Positions 23,636-35,600 of a stretch of DNA of 64,000 nucleotides are shown here, one piece after another. Below the pieces are notes generated by a model. The model saw nothing but the letters and a program-made list of their open reading frames with translations, had not been told where the DNA came from and made no database searches. A program made the position numbers and the translations under genes. This DNA comes from Euborellia annulipes (taxonomy: Eukaryota; Arthropoda; Insecta; Dermaptera; Anisolabididae): the NCBI GenBank assembly GCA_023213315.1, contig JAKCPI010005217.1:21504-85503 (forward strand), written 5' to 3'. Every line of letters begins with the position of its first letter. The stretch's first letter is position 1.

Positions 23636-23960
23636 CCTGGAATATTGCAGCAATATTGAAGAAATATTGCCCATCTTGCTCAATATTGACAATATTGCAG
23701 CAACATTGATGCAATATTGCAGATCAAACAGCAACATTGCAGCAATATTGCCTCAATATTTCTGCAATGTTGCAAAAAGACGGACATAGATATATTGCAA
23801 GAATATTGGTCCAATGTTGCTGCAATATTCCTAGCTTGGAATATTGCTGCAATATTGCATCAATGTTTCCAATATTTTGATAGATTTGCAATATTGATGC
23901 AATATTCCTGCAATAATGGCAATTTATGCAGATTCGCAATATTGCTGCAATATTCCAGAC
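23636..23960. repeat. Degenerate CAATATTG-rich repeat tract
   Basis: The words AATATTGCAGCAATATTG, CAACATTG and TGCAATATT recur more than twenty times at irregular spacing. The core CAATATTG is its own reverse complement, so the tract is similar on both strands and stays open in two frames. Not coding. Confidence 0.75.
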
Positions 23961-26273
23961 TGTCTCGGTAGAGTTAATTGAGTTCAGATGAGCTGCGTAA
24001 ACTCCATTACAAAATCTTTGATGTAGATGGTATGTGAGAAAAATATATTTTAAATTCACTATATAGTTCTAAAATAAATATTATGTGATTATTCACTAAA
24101 TAAATTGCTAAAAAAAAATATTTAATAATTATTCTGAATTAATGAAATTTATTTAAAATATTCCTTTAATGGATAAAAAAAAGAATATATCTCCAATCAC
24201 TTAATTATTTTTCTTCTCTAATTGTTCACATTCACTTTTTATTTATTTTTGAAATAGCAGGTGGTCAACCAGTCCTTATCTATGTTGAATATGTTTGTTC
24301 TCTATGTTTTCCTTAATGTCTCTCTCTCTCTTTTCCACTATTAACACCATAATAATATATAATTAATTAATGTTGTTAAGTTGTCCTCGGCTTGATAAAA
24401 TCCTAATTTCTTTCTTTTTCACACTTTCCTCCCCTCCACCGAATGAAAAACGCTTTAAGTGTTTATGCTGTTAATTTTGTTTCATCGTTGTCAATAATAA
24501 AGTCCTTTTGATTTAGTGCTTAAATGGCGATGAAAAGGGATTGAGAGCAATAAATTTAATAAATAATTATGAAAAAAATAAATTACACTTAAGAAAATTA
24601 AAAAGGATTGGATTTTTATATCACTGTATTAATTAAATATTGATTTAAAAAAATATTTAGAAAAAGGAATAAATTATAGATTAGATATCTTTTAGTATAG
24701 TAAAAATTCGATTAATCGAAATTAATTGATTTAGAGTTTGTTATTATAAAAAATAAAAAACATTTTTGTATTAATCCTAGTTTATTTAACCTAGTAATTA
24801 ATAAAAAAAAAAAAAAAAACAATATTACTAGCCACATTAGAGTTCAACATTTATGCAGGTGTCATGAGTAAACGTTATATTTTATTATAATTAATAACTT
24901 TTTTTATTATTAATTACTAAATAATAGAACACGATTAATGTCAAAAATGTCCTATACAGTATTTCTAATTTAAAAAGAATTTTTCTCCTAACAATTTGTA
25001 GTCCGAAATTGTCCGGTTAAACGAGTGTCTCAAAGCGCGCATAAATTGTTTCCTGGAAGGTAGTCAATCCGAGTGACAAGCTTATGAATTTTTGGATTAA
25101 GATTTATCCTAGGCTAATATTACTAATAAGCAATAATATTTCGCCTGTTCTTAATCCAAAATTCATTAGTGAACCATTAGGACTCCTTACCTTCCAGTAA
25201 TCCAGTGTATTTAGGAAGTATCGAGAAAAGTTAAGCCATTTAGAAAAAAAAAATTATTAAAACATTTCAAATTATGAATAAGATCATCAGTTAGTTTCCA
25301 AATATGTCGGTGTGTTAGTGAAATTCTCAAGAGTATATCATTTTTTGTTTAAATTGCAAATCGAAATTCCAAGCCGAGAGCTTATGATTTAGTAGATAAT
25401 TTTAATGTGTAATCCATAAAGCATGTTTAGATGTCAATACTGACGCCAATAAATAACATCCTTTTCTAGAATATATAAACCCTTCTTTTGGCTCCATTAT
25501 TTTAGCATCTCTTCAAAGCCTTATTGGTTAAGCAAAATTAATTATATGTTACTTAAACATAAATTAGAGGTGCGATCACTTTTAAGAATCATTCAGATTA
25601 ATTGGACTGAAAAATACGCGAGAATATATTGCCATGTTAGTTGGGAGGTCTAAACACAAGGAGCAAACTACTGGTCAAAATTCAAATTATTCATTTACCG
25701 ATTTTTTTTTTATTATTATTATTAATTGAATAAAACAGCTTTATTCAGCTGAAAATAAACGACTACCAAAAATGAATGAATATAATAGGAAAATAAAGAA
25801 ATGGAGAATGAAGTTCAGTTCAAAATTAAAATAAAATAGTTTTAGAAGAATCTTGGCTTAATGTCATTTAAGAAATCTCCTGTCTAATCCAATCCAAATT
25901 AGGATTTGCTTTGGAAGAAGGAAGAATAGTAATCGTTAAAAATGTAGATTGAATTCGATCAATGCATCTTAAATTGAAATATATGGCAACCATACGAGGG
26001 GAGTGAATAAAGAAAATCAGTAAGGACAAAATAAGAAAATAGAAATAACGAAGAATAATATCGAACTAAAGTTGAGAAAGCGAATTTCAAAAACGAAATT
26101 TTTCTTCTTTTCCTCAATCCAGTAGGAGTCCCAAAAGTAAAGTGATAAAAATCCAATCCTCCTTCTTCTCCTGAAATCCTTGCAGGATGGCATGACATCG
26201 TTCTCGCAATGGGGCATTGATATGAGTCATTAACTTCGACTGTTGGTTAGGTTGTTGGGCTCGGCTGTTGCAG
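23961..26273. other. AT-rich intron-like DNA upstream of the first visible eag exon
   Basis: No exon was recognised. An imperfect inverted repeat lies at 25056-25197 (GGAAGGTAGTC .. TTTTTGGATTAAGA with TCTTAATCCAAAATTC .. CTTACCTTCC). The 3' end is the acceptor of the eag exon at 26274. Confidence 0.5.
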
Positions 26274-26697
26274 GGCATTGGCAGTCTATTCAGTGCGTTG
26301 AAGGTGGTCCGGCTGCTGCGTCTTGGCCGTGTAGTCCGCAAACTGGACCGCTACCTTGAATACGGTGCCGCCATGTTGATATTGTTACTGTGCTTCTATA
26401 TGCTCGTTGCCCATTGGCTCGCTTGCATATGGTATTCAATAGGACGTTCGGATGCAGATAATGGTGTTCAATATAGTTGGTTGTGGAAATTGGCCAATGT
26501 CACCCAATCACCCTATTCATACATTTGGTCCAACGATAGTCAATCGCCGGAATTAATTAATGGGCCAACGCGCAAGACTATGTACGTTACAGCACTCTAC
26601 TTTACCATGACCTGCATGACCAGTGTGGGATTTGGAAACGTCGCCGCCGAAACTGATAATGAGAAAATCTTCACCATCTGTATGATGATCATTGCAG
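26274..26697 (+). CDS. eag exon: S4, S5, pore, start of S6
   Basis: The acceptor TGTTGCAG precedes GGC ATT GGC; the donor is G|GTGAGT. It encodes 141 residues plus one base. S4 [16 protein letters not shown] carries the gating arginines. S5 and the pore loop follow, with the turret [11 protein letters not shown] and filter SVGFGN, then the start of S6 ([10 protein letters not shown]). An in-frame upstream TTG inside the acceptor is not a start codon. The preceding exon was not found. Confidence 0.95.
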
Positions 26698-29600
26698 GTG
26701 AGTTAATATAAAATCAGTTAAGTTATTTTGTTCCACATTTTATTTAAAGAATTTATTAAGATCTCTTTTTATAAATTTAATTCAATAGATTAGAGAAAAA
26801 GATAGGAAAATTCTCACCCTTTGCTCCTAGATTCTAACTCATAAATTCAAAAGAAATTGATAGTAGATGGAAGGAAGATCAATTTACCGTCGGCGAAAAA
26901 TTAAGTAATTTTGCGTATTTTCCGATTATTTGTAAATATTTCGATCCCAGTGAGATGGAATCATCCTAAGTACAAGCAACAGATGTTTGGAGAACCATCA
27001 CATTCATGGAATGCTTATCTGCTGAGAGAGGATGGAATCATCCTCAGTACAAGCAACAGATGTTTGGAGAACCATCACATTCATGGAATGCTTATCTGCT
27101 GAGAGAGGATGGAATCATCCTAAGTACAAGCAACAGATGTTTGGAGAACCATCACATTCATGGAATGCTTATCTGCTGAGAGAGGATGGAATCATCCTCA
27201 GTACAAGCAACAGATGTTTGGCGAACCGTCACACACTTCCATCCAATATGACAAAGCAGATAAGCATTACATCAATGCAAATTTTATAATCATGAATAAA
27301 ATTTGCATTTATGGATGCTTATCTGCTTTGTCATATTGGATGGAAGTGTGTGACGGTTCGCCAAACATCTGTTGCTTGTACTGAGGATGATTCCATCCTC
27401 TCTGGGATCGAAATATTTACAAATAAAAGGATAATACGCAAAGTTATATAATTTTTGACCGACGATAATTCAAAGGAAAAGCTAATAATTTCAGAAAAAT
27501 AAGAAATAATTTAAGTTGGCTAATATTTTTTAAAAAAGTACGCGACCTCCCCTCCTCCCCCTTCCCGCATCATGTGGATCAGCGTTTGATAGGGAACAAC
27601 TAGAGTACCACTGCCCTTAACGTTTTTTCAATCTTATGGTTTATTTTTCAAAAACTTACTTATTTCAACAAGTAACCTCACTGTTTAAACACATGCCGTG
27701 TATGATATTAAAATCATTATTAATTCATTCAACAGATACATTATTAATGTTGTTAAAATTGTTTAATGATGCCAACTGACTATCTAATTACTACCATCTG
27801 TAATAATTTACAATTAGACTATCCCGAGGAAGAGCGCGACGAGCGCTCGAAACGTCGAGAGTATAAATTTGTTTTTACTTTTCCTTGGCTGACTCCATTC
27901 CATACATCTATATTACTCATTTCTCTAATCTTTTAAATTAAGTACTTCTTCTAATAATTGAATTATTTTTCTAATTCTTTTGATTCTTTTTGAATGTTCA
28001 AAGCTTTACTTTATGCAACGATATTCGGCCACGTAACTACGATTATCCAACAAATGACATCTGCGACTGCTAAATATCATGATATGCTAAACAACGTGCG
28101 AGAGTTTATGAAATTGCATGAAGTACCAAAGGCGCTCAGCGAAAGAGTCATGGATTACGTGGTCTCCACTTGGGCCATGACCAAAGGGCTCGATACGGAC
28201 AAGGTAAATCAGGTCGGGCAAGTTCACTAACTATATTCATACATCCTCTCTTTTTTTTTATTACTTCGCTTTTTATTATTAATTAATTTGTTCAAGTTAA
28301 GAAGATTTTCCATTTGATAAAATTTATTATATTCTAGCTTTGGAATCCAGGAAATTAATTTCAAGTACGAAATAACAAACAAGCATAAGCAAGTGTTAAT
28401 TCTTTGGAAAAATTAAGCAACCACTTAAAAAAGAACAATATAAAAATTTTTATTATTTTTCTGGAATTTTATTTATCCAACAAAATTGAAGTTGACAAAA
28501 TTTAGCCTATTCTTTCATAACAATATTTTAAACAGTTTAATATAAGTAAATTAGATATCAGAAATATTAAAATTGACTTGTTATATTCCCCTTTTGACTC
28601 CCATAAGGGTTAGATGTAGCCAGGGGCGCCGGAACGAATTTGATTCAGGGGGGGGGCAAAAAATTTTTTTCTAGAAAATTAAAATAATTTAATATGTTCA
28701 AATAGTATAAAACAAAAACAAATCTACTATAAAACTTTAAAATCTTTTTAAATAAAATCACAATTTTAATAAAATTAAAATTTTAAAAAATTTGGTAGTG
28801 ATTTTTCAAAAAAATTTGGAAAAAAATGAATTTCTTACTCTTTTAATTTAGAAGATTTTATTTTTCAAAAGTAAAAATATATCATTTTTAATAATAAATG
28901 AAATAAAAGAAGAAATTTTGCCCCCCTCTGCCCCCCCCCCTGTAGGATGCCAGGGGGGGGCAATGTACCCTTGCCCCCCCCCCCAGTTCCGGCGCCTATG
29001 GATGTAGCAACCTGGACACGCGAAAAGTTTAATCCTCTTATGTGATATTGTAAAAATACAAGATTTAGAATATTAATAAAAATCAGATGGAAAATACTTT
29101 CCTAAAAGGAGTTTGCGAAATTTTATTTATTTATTTTTTCAATATTTTATTCTATTATTTTATTTAAATAAACTACTTCACTTTTAATTTTTTTTTTTTT
29201 TTTTTAATTAATATAATTAATAAAAAAAAATATTATTTCACAAATTCCGTGATGAGTTATTTATAAGTGAATAATTTTATATCCGTAATTAATATTATCA
29301 TAAGTTTAAGACCTATATCATTTTCATATATAATTTTATAGCCCTAATAAATGGTGGTCCGAAGCCTGTTTGAAGGGGGTGCCACAGTATTTGCTTTAGT
29401 TAGGGTTCCCTAGATCTCGGTAAAGTTATGGTTAATTAGACTATATACTACTTTGATGGCAAATAAATTAATACAATTTGAACTCAAAAGACAATTTCAA
29501 TATCGCAGCGATTAGAAGTTTAATGACAAAATAGACTAGTTGACTAGTAATTATCAAGATTTATTTTTTAAATTACTCTTTTTGACTGCAGAGGCAATTA

Positions 29601-32600
29601 GGATTCTAATTTGTAGCTATGATTAATAATGAGGAGAAATAAGGCAGCCGAAAGCAATAAAGAAAATATTTTTCTTTTTCCGTTTAATTTAATACAAATG
29701 TCGACGTTTCGGCCAATTCTTCCGGCCTTCATCAGGACATGCAATTTTTGCTTCGAACTTAGAGGGGTTTTTGGCAATGTTGTAGGTGAGAACATTAGTC
29801 GAGCAGCATGACTTCTAGTTCAAAAGTCACTCTTGAACCAGAAGTCATGCTGTTCGACGAATGTTCGTACCTACAATATATCAGCAGTTACCAAGAGCTC
29901 CTCTAAGCTCGAGGCAAACATTGCACATGTCCTGATGAAGGCCGAAAGAATCGACCGAAACGTCGACATTTGTATTAAATAAAGCGGAAAAAAGAAGAAT
30001 ATTTTTTTCTTTATTTGCTTTCGGCTGCCTTCTTCATTATTAATAATTAGGGCCTATACATTCAGCCACTACTACTTGCAATTAATTATTTGTAGAAATC
30101 ATATAATTTTTGCCCCCTTAGTCGAAGAATGACTTGTTTAAACGTAATAGCATCTTTCCTCACAGTTTCTAACATAATTTTGTCATGTGGTTTTAGAATA
30201 TCTCATATAATTTATATATTGGGGGTACCGCGATGCTTTTTGTAAAAACATTATATTTTTGAGTCTCTTTGTTTGAATGATGCAAAGTCAAAAAAAAAAT
30301 AAATGTCTAGCTCTTATATGCTTATTCCAGAGATAATTTATTCACGCAGTTTTAGAATATAGCATATAGTGAGGGTATCGCTGTGATTTTTGTAAAAAAA
30401 TTATATTAGTGCATCCCTTTGAAAGATGACCCACAAAATAAAAAAAATTTCTCAACTCTAGCTCTTATATTTTCTAAAATATTTTGGTAAGGACACATGG
30501 GCGTACCCAGGATCAAATCTAGAGGGGGGCAGAAAATGGTCATCCAGGGGGGTGGCTGTCCAGAGTGTGACATAGCTTTTTTTTTATATGTAGGGTAAAA
30601 GCCTTCGAATTAAAGGCATAAAGTCCTAACGAGTCCCCGTCGCTATCGCCCTACCTAAATTTGTTTCGTTTCATCAAATTATAAACATTTAATTTTTTTT
30701 CTTGCTTCTAGGGGGGGGGGACAGCCGCCCCCCTGCCCCTCGCTGGGTACGCCCATGTAAGGACAGAGGACTGACAGTGATATAATTTATATAGAAGAGA
30801 GATTAAAAAAACATTATTTCATTTCAAAGACGAATTTAATAATTGGGGAGATAAGGGTCGTATGTCAGGTTAGCGGAGAAAAAAATTGTTAAGAAAATCC
30901 AAAACAGAATGTATTCAAGAGTTGATGTGATTCATATAATTATTTATTAATATTAAAAATGAATTTTTGAACCTCTGTTAAATTTGAACATTTCATTAAT
31001 TAAAAATATATACCCCAATGGAAAGAAAATTTACTTTAAAACTTATCACGGAATACTTTTAAAAGCATGTTTATATTTATTTTTTCCTTCTAATTTATTT
31101 ATTAGATTAATTTAAAAGCTTGTTATGAGTAAAAAAAAAAAAAAAAGATGAAAATATAAGAGTAAATAATAATAAAAAAAAAAATTAAAATTTTATTCAG
31201 TTTTATTATTTATGTTATAATTAATTTTTTATTAAATTATCATAAACCATTTTTTATAATTTTTTGAGGGGATGTATAATTAAAGTTCAAGCAGATTAAT
31301 AAAAACAAAAACTACTATTTTTTTTATATTTAAAGTAGACTAAAAGAAAAATCCAATCTTGCTTGAACTTGAAAGGAAGTATGCAAAATTCACATTGGTG
31401 TTTTAGATTAGTGGATTTTGATGTTTTTTATGTTGAAATAAATAAAATAATTCTATTATTCTTTTAAATCATTAACTATAACTGTTAAAATTTTTAAATC
31501 AAATTTGAATTAAAAGAAACAAAAAAAAAATTAACTAAAATATTAATTAAAACAATATAATAAAAGTTATAAAAAATTTTAAATTAAAATAATAATAACC
31601 TTTTTTATAATTTAAAGCATGTTATTAAATATATATGCAGATTATCATCTTATATTAAAAAAAAATAAATAAATAAAATTTAAATAATATAAGTACCTTA
31701 AGGATAACCTGCATAATAATTAGATTAGAACATATATTTTTTTATTTAATTTTTGATTATCTTTTAATTCAAATAATTAGTTACAAAAATCACCTTCACT
31801 TCTATTTAGAATTCACTATAAAATTTATTTCCGCACAGTACATCTATAGACTCTATTAGATAATGATTTAATTGCACTTTACTGCTTTACCAATCTGCTT
31901 TGCATTAAGTAAATACTTAGGTCTGAATTATTATAGAACTATATTTTCATATTTAATATATGACTATAGTAAAATAAATAAATTAAAAGGAAAGGATTTG
32001 AAAAGTGGCTCAAAATATTATTTAAATAAATTTTGGAGTTTAGAATTTCACAATTGTTATAATTAATAAAAAAAATTTTGTTGTAGACCGTAAGGAAAAA
32101 AAAATAAATAAATACAAATAAACCTCAGTTAATCAAATATTAATTATAAGGATCGTAGGCCAAAAAATAAATACTTTTGCGTATTATCCGTTTATTTGTA
32201 AATATTTCGATCCCAGTGATATGAAAACATTTTCAATACAATCAACAGATGTTTTGTAAATCGTTACTTTCTCCCATTCAATATGATAAAATAGCTGAGC
32301 ATTCCATGAATGCAATTTTTATAATAATATAATATAATCTGATAATATTTTTATAATAATATAATATAATTTGATTATAAAAATTGCATTCATGGAATGC
32401 TCAGCTATTTTGTCATATTGGATGGGAGAAATTAACGATTTGCAAAACATCTGTTGATTGTATTGAAGATGATTCCATTTCACTGGGATCAAAATATTTA
32501 CAAATAAACAGATAATCTTCAAAAGTATTTATTTTTTGGCCGACGGTCCTTATAATTAATATTTGATTAACTGAGATTTATTTGTAAAAATTCCAACCAC

Positions 32601-35600
32601 AGAATGAGTGGCCGAAACGTTGGGATTTTTACAAATAAATCACAGTTAAACCGAAAACAAAATTATTTTATTAATAAAATCAATTAAAAACAAGGATGGT
32701 CAATATTAAAAAAAAACTAGGCCTATATACAGCGAGCACCTCTCATAACGAGTAATTCGGATAACGAACAAATTGTAAAAGAATGATTTGCTTAACGAGC
32801 GACGTTTAACGTAACGAGTGATGAGGAGAGGGGAAGTCTAGGATTGTGTGCATGTCACATCAGTCTGTGTTATGGGGGGGACAGCTCTATGGAGAGCATG
32901 TTATTGTTTCTTATAACGACTGTTTTGCTTTACGTGTATGATTCTAGAACGAATTATGCCCGATGTTCCACTGTATTCATCCAAAAACTCAATAAATAAT
33001 AAAATAAAGTAAATATCCAAAATAAAAAATACAATGAATAAATGGCAATCACTCTCTTCCACTCAAGAAAAAAAATGTATCCTCCCCTCCACCAATACAA
33101 TCGTTATAGTACGTAAGGATTTTAGAAAACAAAAAATTAACCATGCCCTGCGCAATAATAAATTAATAAATATTAAATTTGAAAAAAAATCCTTTGTATA
33201 CGTGTATGGTTTCATTTTAGTTTTGGCTAAGGGCAGGCGATGGAAAAACAAAAAAAAAGGAATTGGGAAATTAGATGATAAGTGAAAAAGTGGATTTAGT
33301 AGATGTAGCAATGTAATGTATCAATTTTACATAAAAGCTGTGCTACATTGACTGACTTCTTTTGTCCACTAATCATTAAGAAGGGTAAATTAGTTGAACT
33401 TTACCGTTTCGTTGATGTTTGTGAGCTCGATCGGAGATAATCGTTGAAAAGGACCCAGCAGGAGTTTTCTCTAGAATTAAAAAAAAAATTTATTATTACT
33501 TTGTTAATATAACAATCATTTTGGGCCTCGAAATGTATACAATTAAATATTTATTATTCATATATCCGAAAAAATAAGGGTGTGCCGCCGGGAGTCGAAC
33601 CACGGATTAAGATGAAGCATTTGTACTCAGAGTGCCCTACCACTGGACCACGGCACAGTATTATTGTATATTAGATATTAGTGGGACCTCTTAACTAAAT
33701 AAAGAAAAATTTTATTTATTTTTGTCAGTCAAAATGCCGCTCTGGGCGAATGCCTACCCCCTTCCCTCCCCTAGAACGCACAGCCACTATTATACTTTGT
33801 GTCTATCAATCAGGTTGAATATGTAAGTAAAATTTATTTTGAAGATCAGGCAAGGGCGGATACAGGGGGGGGGGGGGTAAAGAGGGTAATTACCCCCCCC
33901 CCCCCCCCGAGATTTGAAAAAATTATTTTTAATGTAAAATTTTAAAAATTAATACTTAAAAATTTGATTTGTATTTATATTCTGTCAATCAAGTACAGAG
34001 TGTGCCTTTAAATTACCGAAATTATGAAAAAATAGTGTGCTGTGCGACGAGTCACATCAGATTACCCCCCCCCCTCCCGAGAAACACCTCTGGATCCGCC
34101 CTTGAGATCAGGTGTTTACTACATTTTATTTTTGCTTCATCTTACCGTATATATGAAATATATAGAGAGAAAGTATTGCGATCATGTCAAAAATTCGATG
34201 TCGAGATTTTGATGGATATACATGGTTTGAGGTCCCCTGAGTCAAAAAAGTGTGTCCCGCAAATTGATGTGTGTTTGTCTGTGTGGACATTTTTAACCAT
34301 GAAGAAAATGAGCTAGGAGGTTGAAATTTTATATTTAAGTTAGGCATTTTTTTAGATTGAAATTCATATAAATCAATTTTTATTATTTATTTATTTTTTA
34401 AACATACTTTTTTCTCATTCTCACTCACCACACACACATTCACAGTCTTTCCGGCAACTCAGGCGATACTAGACTTTTACGATATCCAGTGGCGTCATTT
34501 GGGGGGGGGGGGGCATTTGGCCCCCCCAAGGGCTCTGATTTTTATAAAATTTTATATTTAGGAAAGAACTGGAGAATAAAAACCAGCAATTGATGGACCC
34601 TCTCACATCATCTTTAATTGGCAAATATTTCGACTGGCATTACGCCTAGTCATCATCAGTGCAAACAAATGATTTGGTGGAGGGCCCGTGTCAAACAATG
34701 GTTGAGGATTATTTTAAAATTTCTCGGAGAAGCAGGGGTCAGACGCAAGTGCAAGCGAAGTTCGCTTGCACTTGCGTCTGACCCCTGCTTCTCCGAGAAA
34801 TTTTAAAATAATCCTCAACCATTGTTTGACACGGGCCCTCCACCAAATCATTTGTTTGCACTGATGATGACTAGGCGTAATGCCAGTCGAAATATTTGCC
34901 AATTAAAGATGATGTGAGAGGGTCCATCAATTGCTGGTTTTTATTCTCCAGTTCTTTCCTATACATCTTATCCAGCGAAAATCTTCCAATTGCAAATTTT
35001 ATATTATTCTAAATAAAAGGACTTCAAAATACATCTACGAGTATACAAACTGTACAAAATTAAACAATTAATTAAATTAAATATGTTTTGGCCAAATTTG
35101 AGTACCCATTTGTAAGTAAATTTTAAGAAAAAAAAATGTTTGCCCCCCCAAGAAAAAATTTGCCCCCCCCCCAAGGAAAAGTTGAAATGACGCCACTGAC
35201 GATATCCGTTATTGATTGATAAACATATTGGGGGTCCAGGCATTCTTATTTAAGCCATTTGGTATCCAAATGACTTAAATAAAATCATCGGACTGACTCG
35301 GGTCCGAACCCGCGACTTTTAGTATACGAGGTTAGCACGCTAACCCCTACACCAAGCCCCGAGCAAGGGCGGTCCTAGCCTTACATTTTGGGGGGTCACT
35401 TTTTTTTTTTATAGTATAAATAAATGGGCCTGGACCCCAATAAATATATATTAATCAAATATGAGTATCGTTTAAGTCTTAAATGGCCTAAGTTGCCGAA
35501 AAGATTGTGTGAATGGGAGAGTGAGTGGGAAAAAAGTGTGTGTTAAAAAAAAAAAGATTTTGGGGGGGTCACGACCCCCTTGACCCCCCCCTCTGGGACC

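Larger units (their letters stand above)
26887..27467. repeat. Large inverted repeat with hammerhead-like cores and a 77-bp tandem array
   Basis: The outer arms run from CGTCGGCGAAAAATTA to TAATTTTTGACCGACG-like sequence. Ribozyme-like cores face outward at 26930-26976 (-) and 27376-27423 (+). A central hairpin (TTCCATCCAATATGACAAAG and complement) lies near 27237-27345. It sits in the eag intron just after the pore exon. Its relative is at 32115-32584. Confidence 0.75.
29615..30052. repeat. Inverted repeat with two hammerhead-like cores
   Basis: Arms of about 120 bp or more (AAGGCAGCCGAAAGCAATAA and its complement near 30015) each contain a ribozyme-like motif, at 29698-29740 (-) and 29927-29969 (+). 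The inner arms (CATGACTTCTAGTTC and GAACCAGAAGTCATG) form a second hairpin near 29808-29850. About 438 bp. Confidence 0.75.
34561..34959. repeat. Near-perfect 399-bp palindrome
   Basis: From GGAAAGAACTGGAGAATA to its exact complement, centred near 34760 on GCGAAGTTCGC. The open frames on the two strands encode the same 62-residue peptide except for one residue, which shows how perfect the symmetry is. Each arm holds a hammerhead-like motif. The near lack of divergence implies recent formation or gene conversion between arms. Confidence 0.92.
34487..35198. mobile_element. hAT-type element carrying a ribozyme palindrome
   Basis: The ends CAGTGGCGTCATTT and AAATGACGCCACTG are perfect 14-bp inverted repeats. 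Exact 8-bp duplication ACGATATC (34479-34486 and 35199-35206). A G-run of 12 follows the left end; C-runs precede the right. 712 bp. The 399-bp palindrome at 34561-34959 sits inside, so the hAT element either acquired it or was hit by it. No transposase. Confidence 0.92.

Noticed and set aside
23717..24059. Frames of 84 and 111 residues on both strands
   Set aside because: Caused by the CAATATTG-rich tract, which lacks stops in these frames.
26911..27384. Overlapping frames repeating the same peptide
   Set aside because: The 77-bp tandem array reads open in all three frames; it lies inside an inverted repeat in an eag intron.
33578..33656. Functional tRNA gene
   Set aside because: Acceptor stem and promoter boxes look tRNA-like, but the T-stem has two mismatches, the anticodon arm does not fold well, and the unit is repeated elsewhere in the window.
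34618..34902. Same 62-residue open frame on both strands
   Set aside because: It is a consequence of the perfect palindrome at 34561-34959; not a gene pair.
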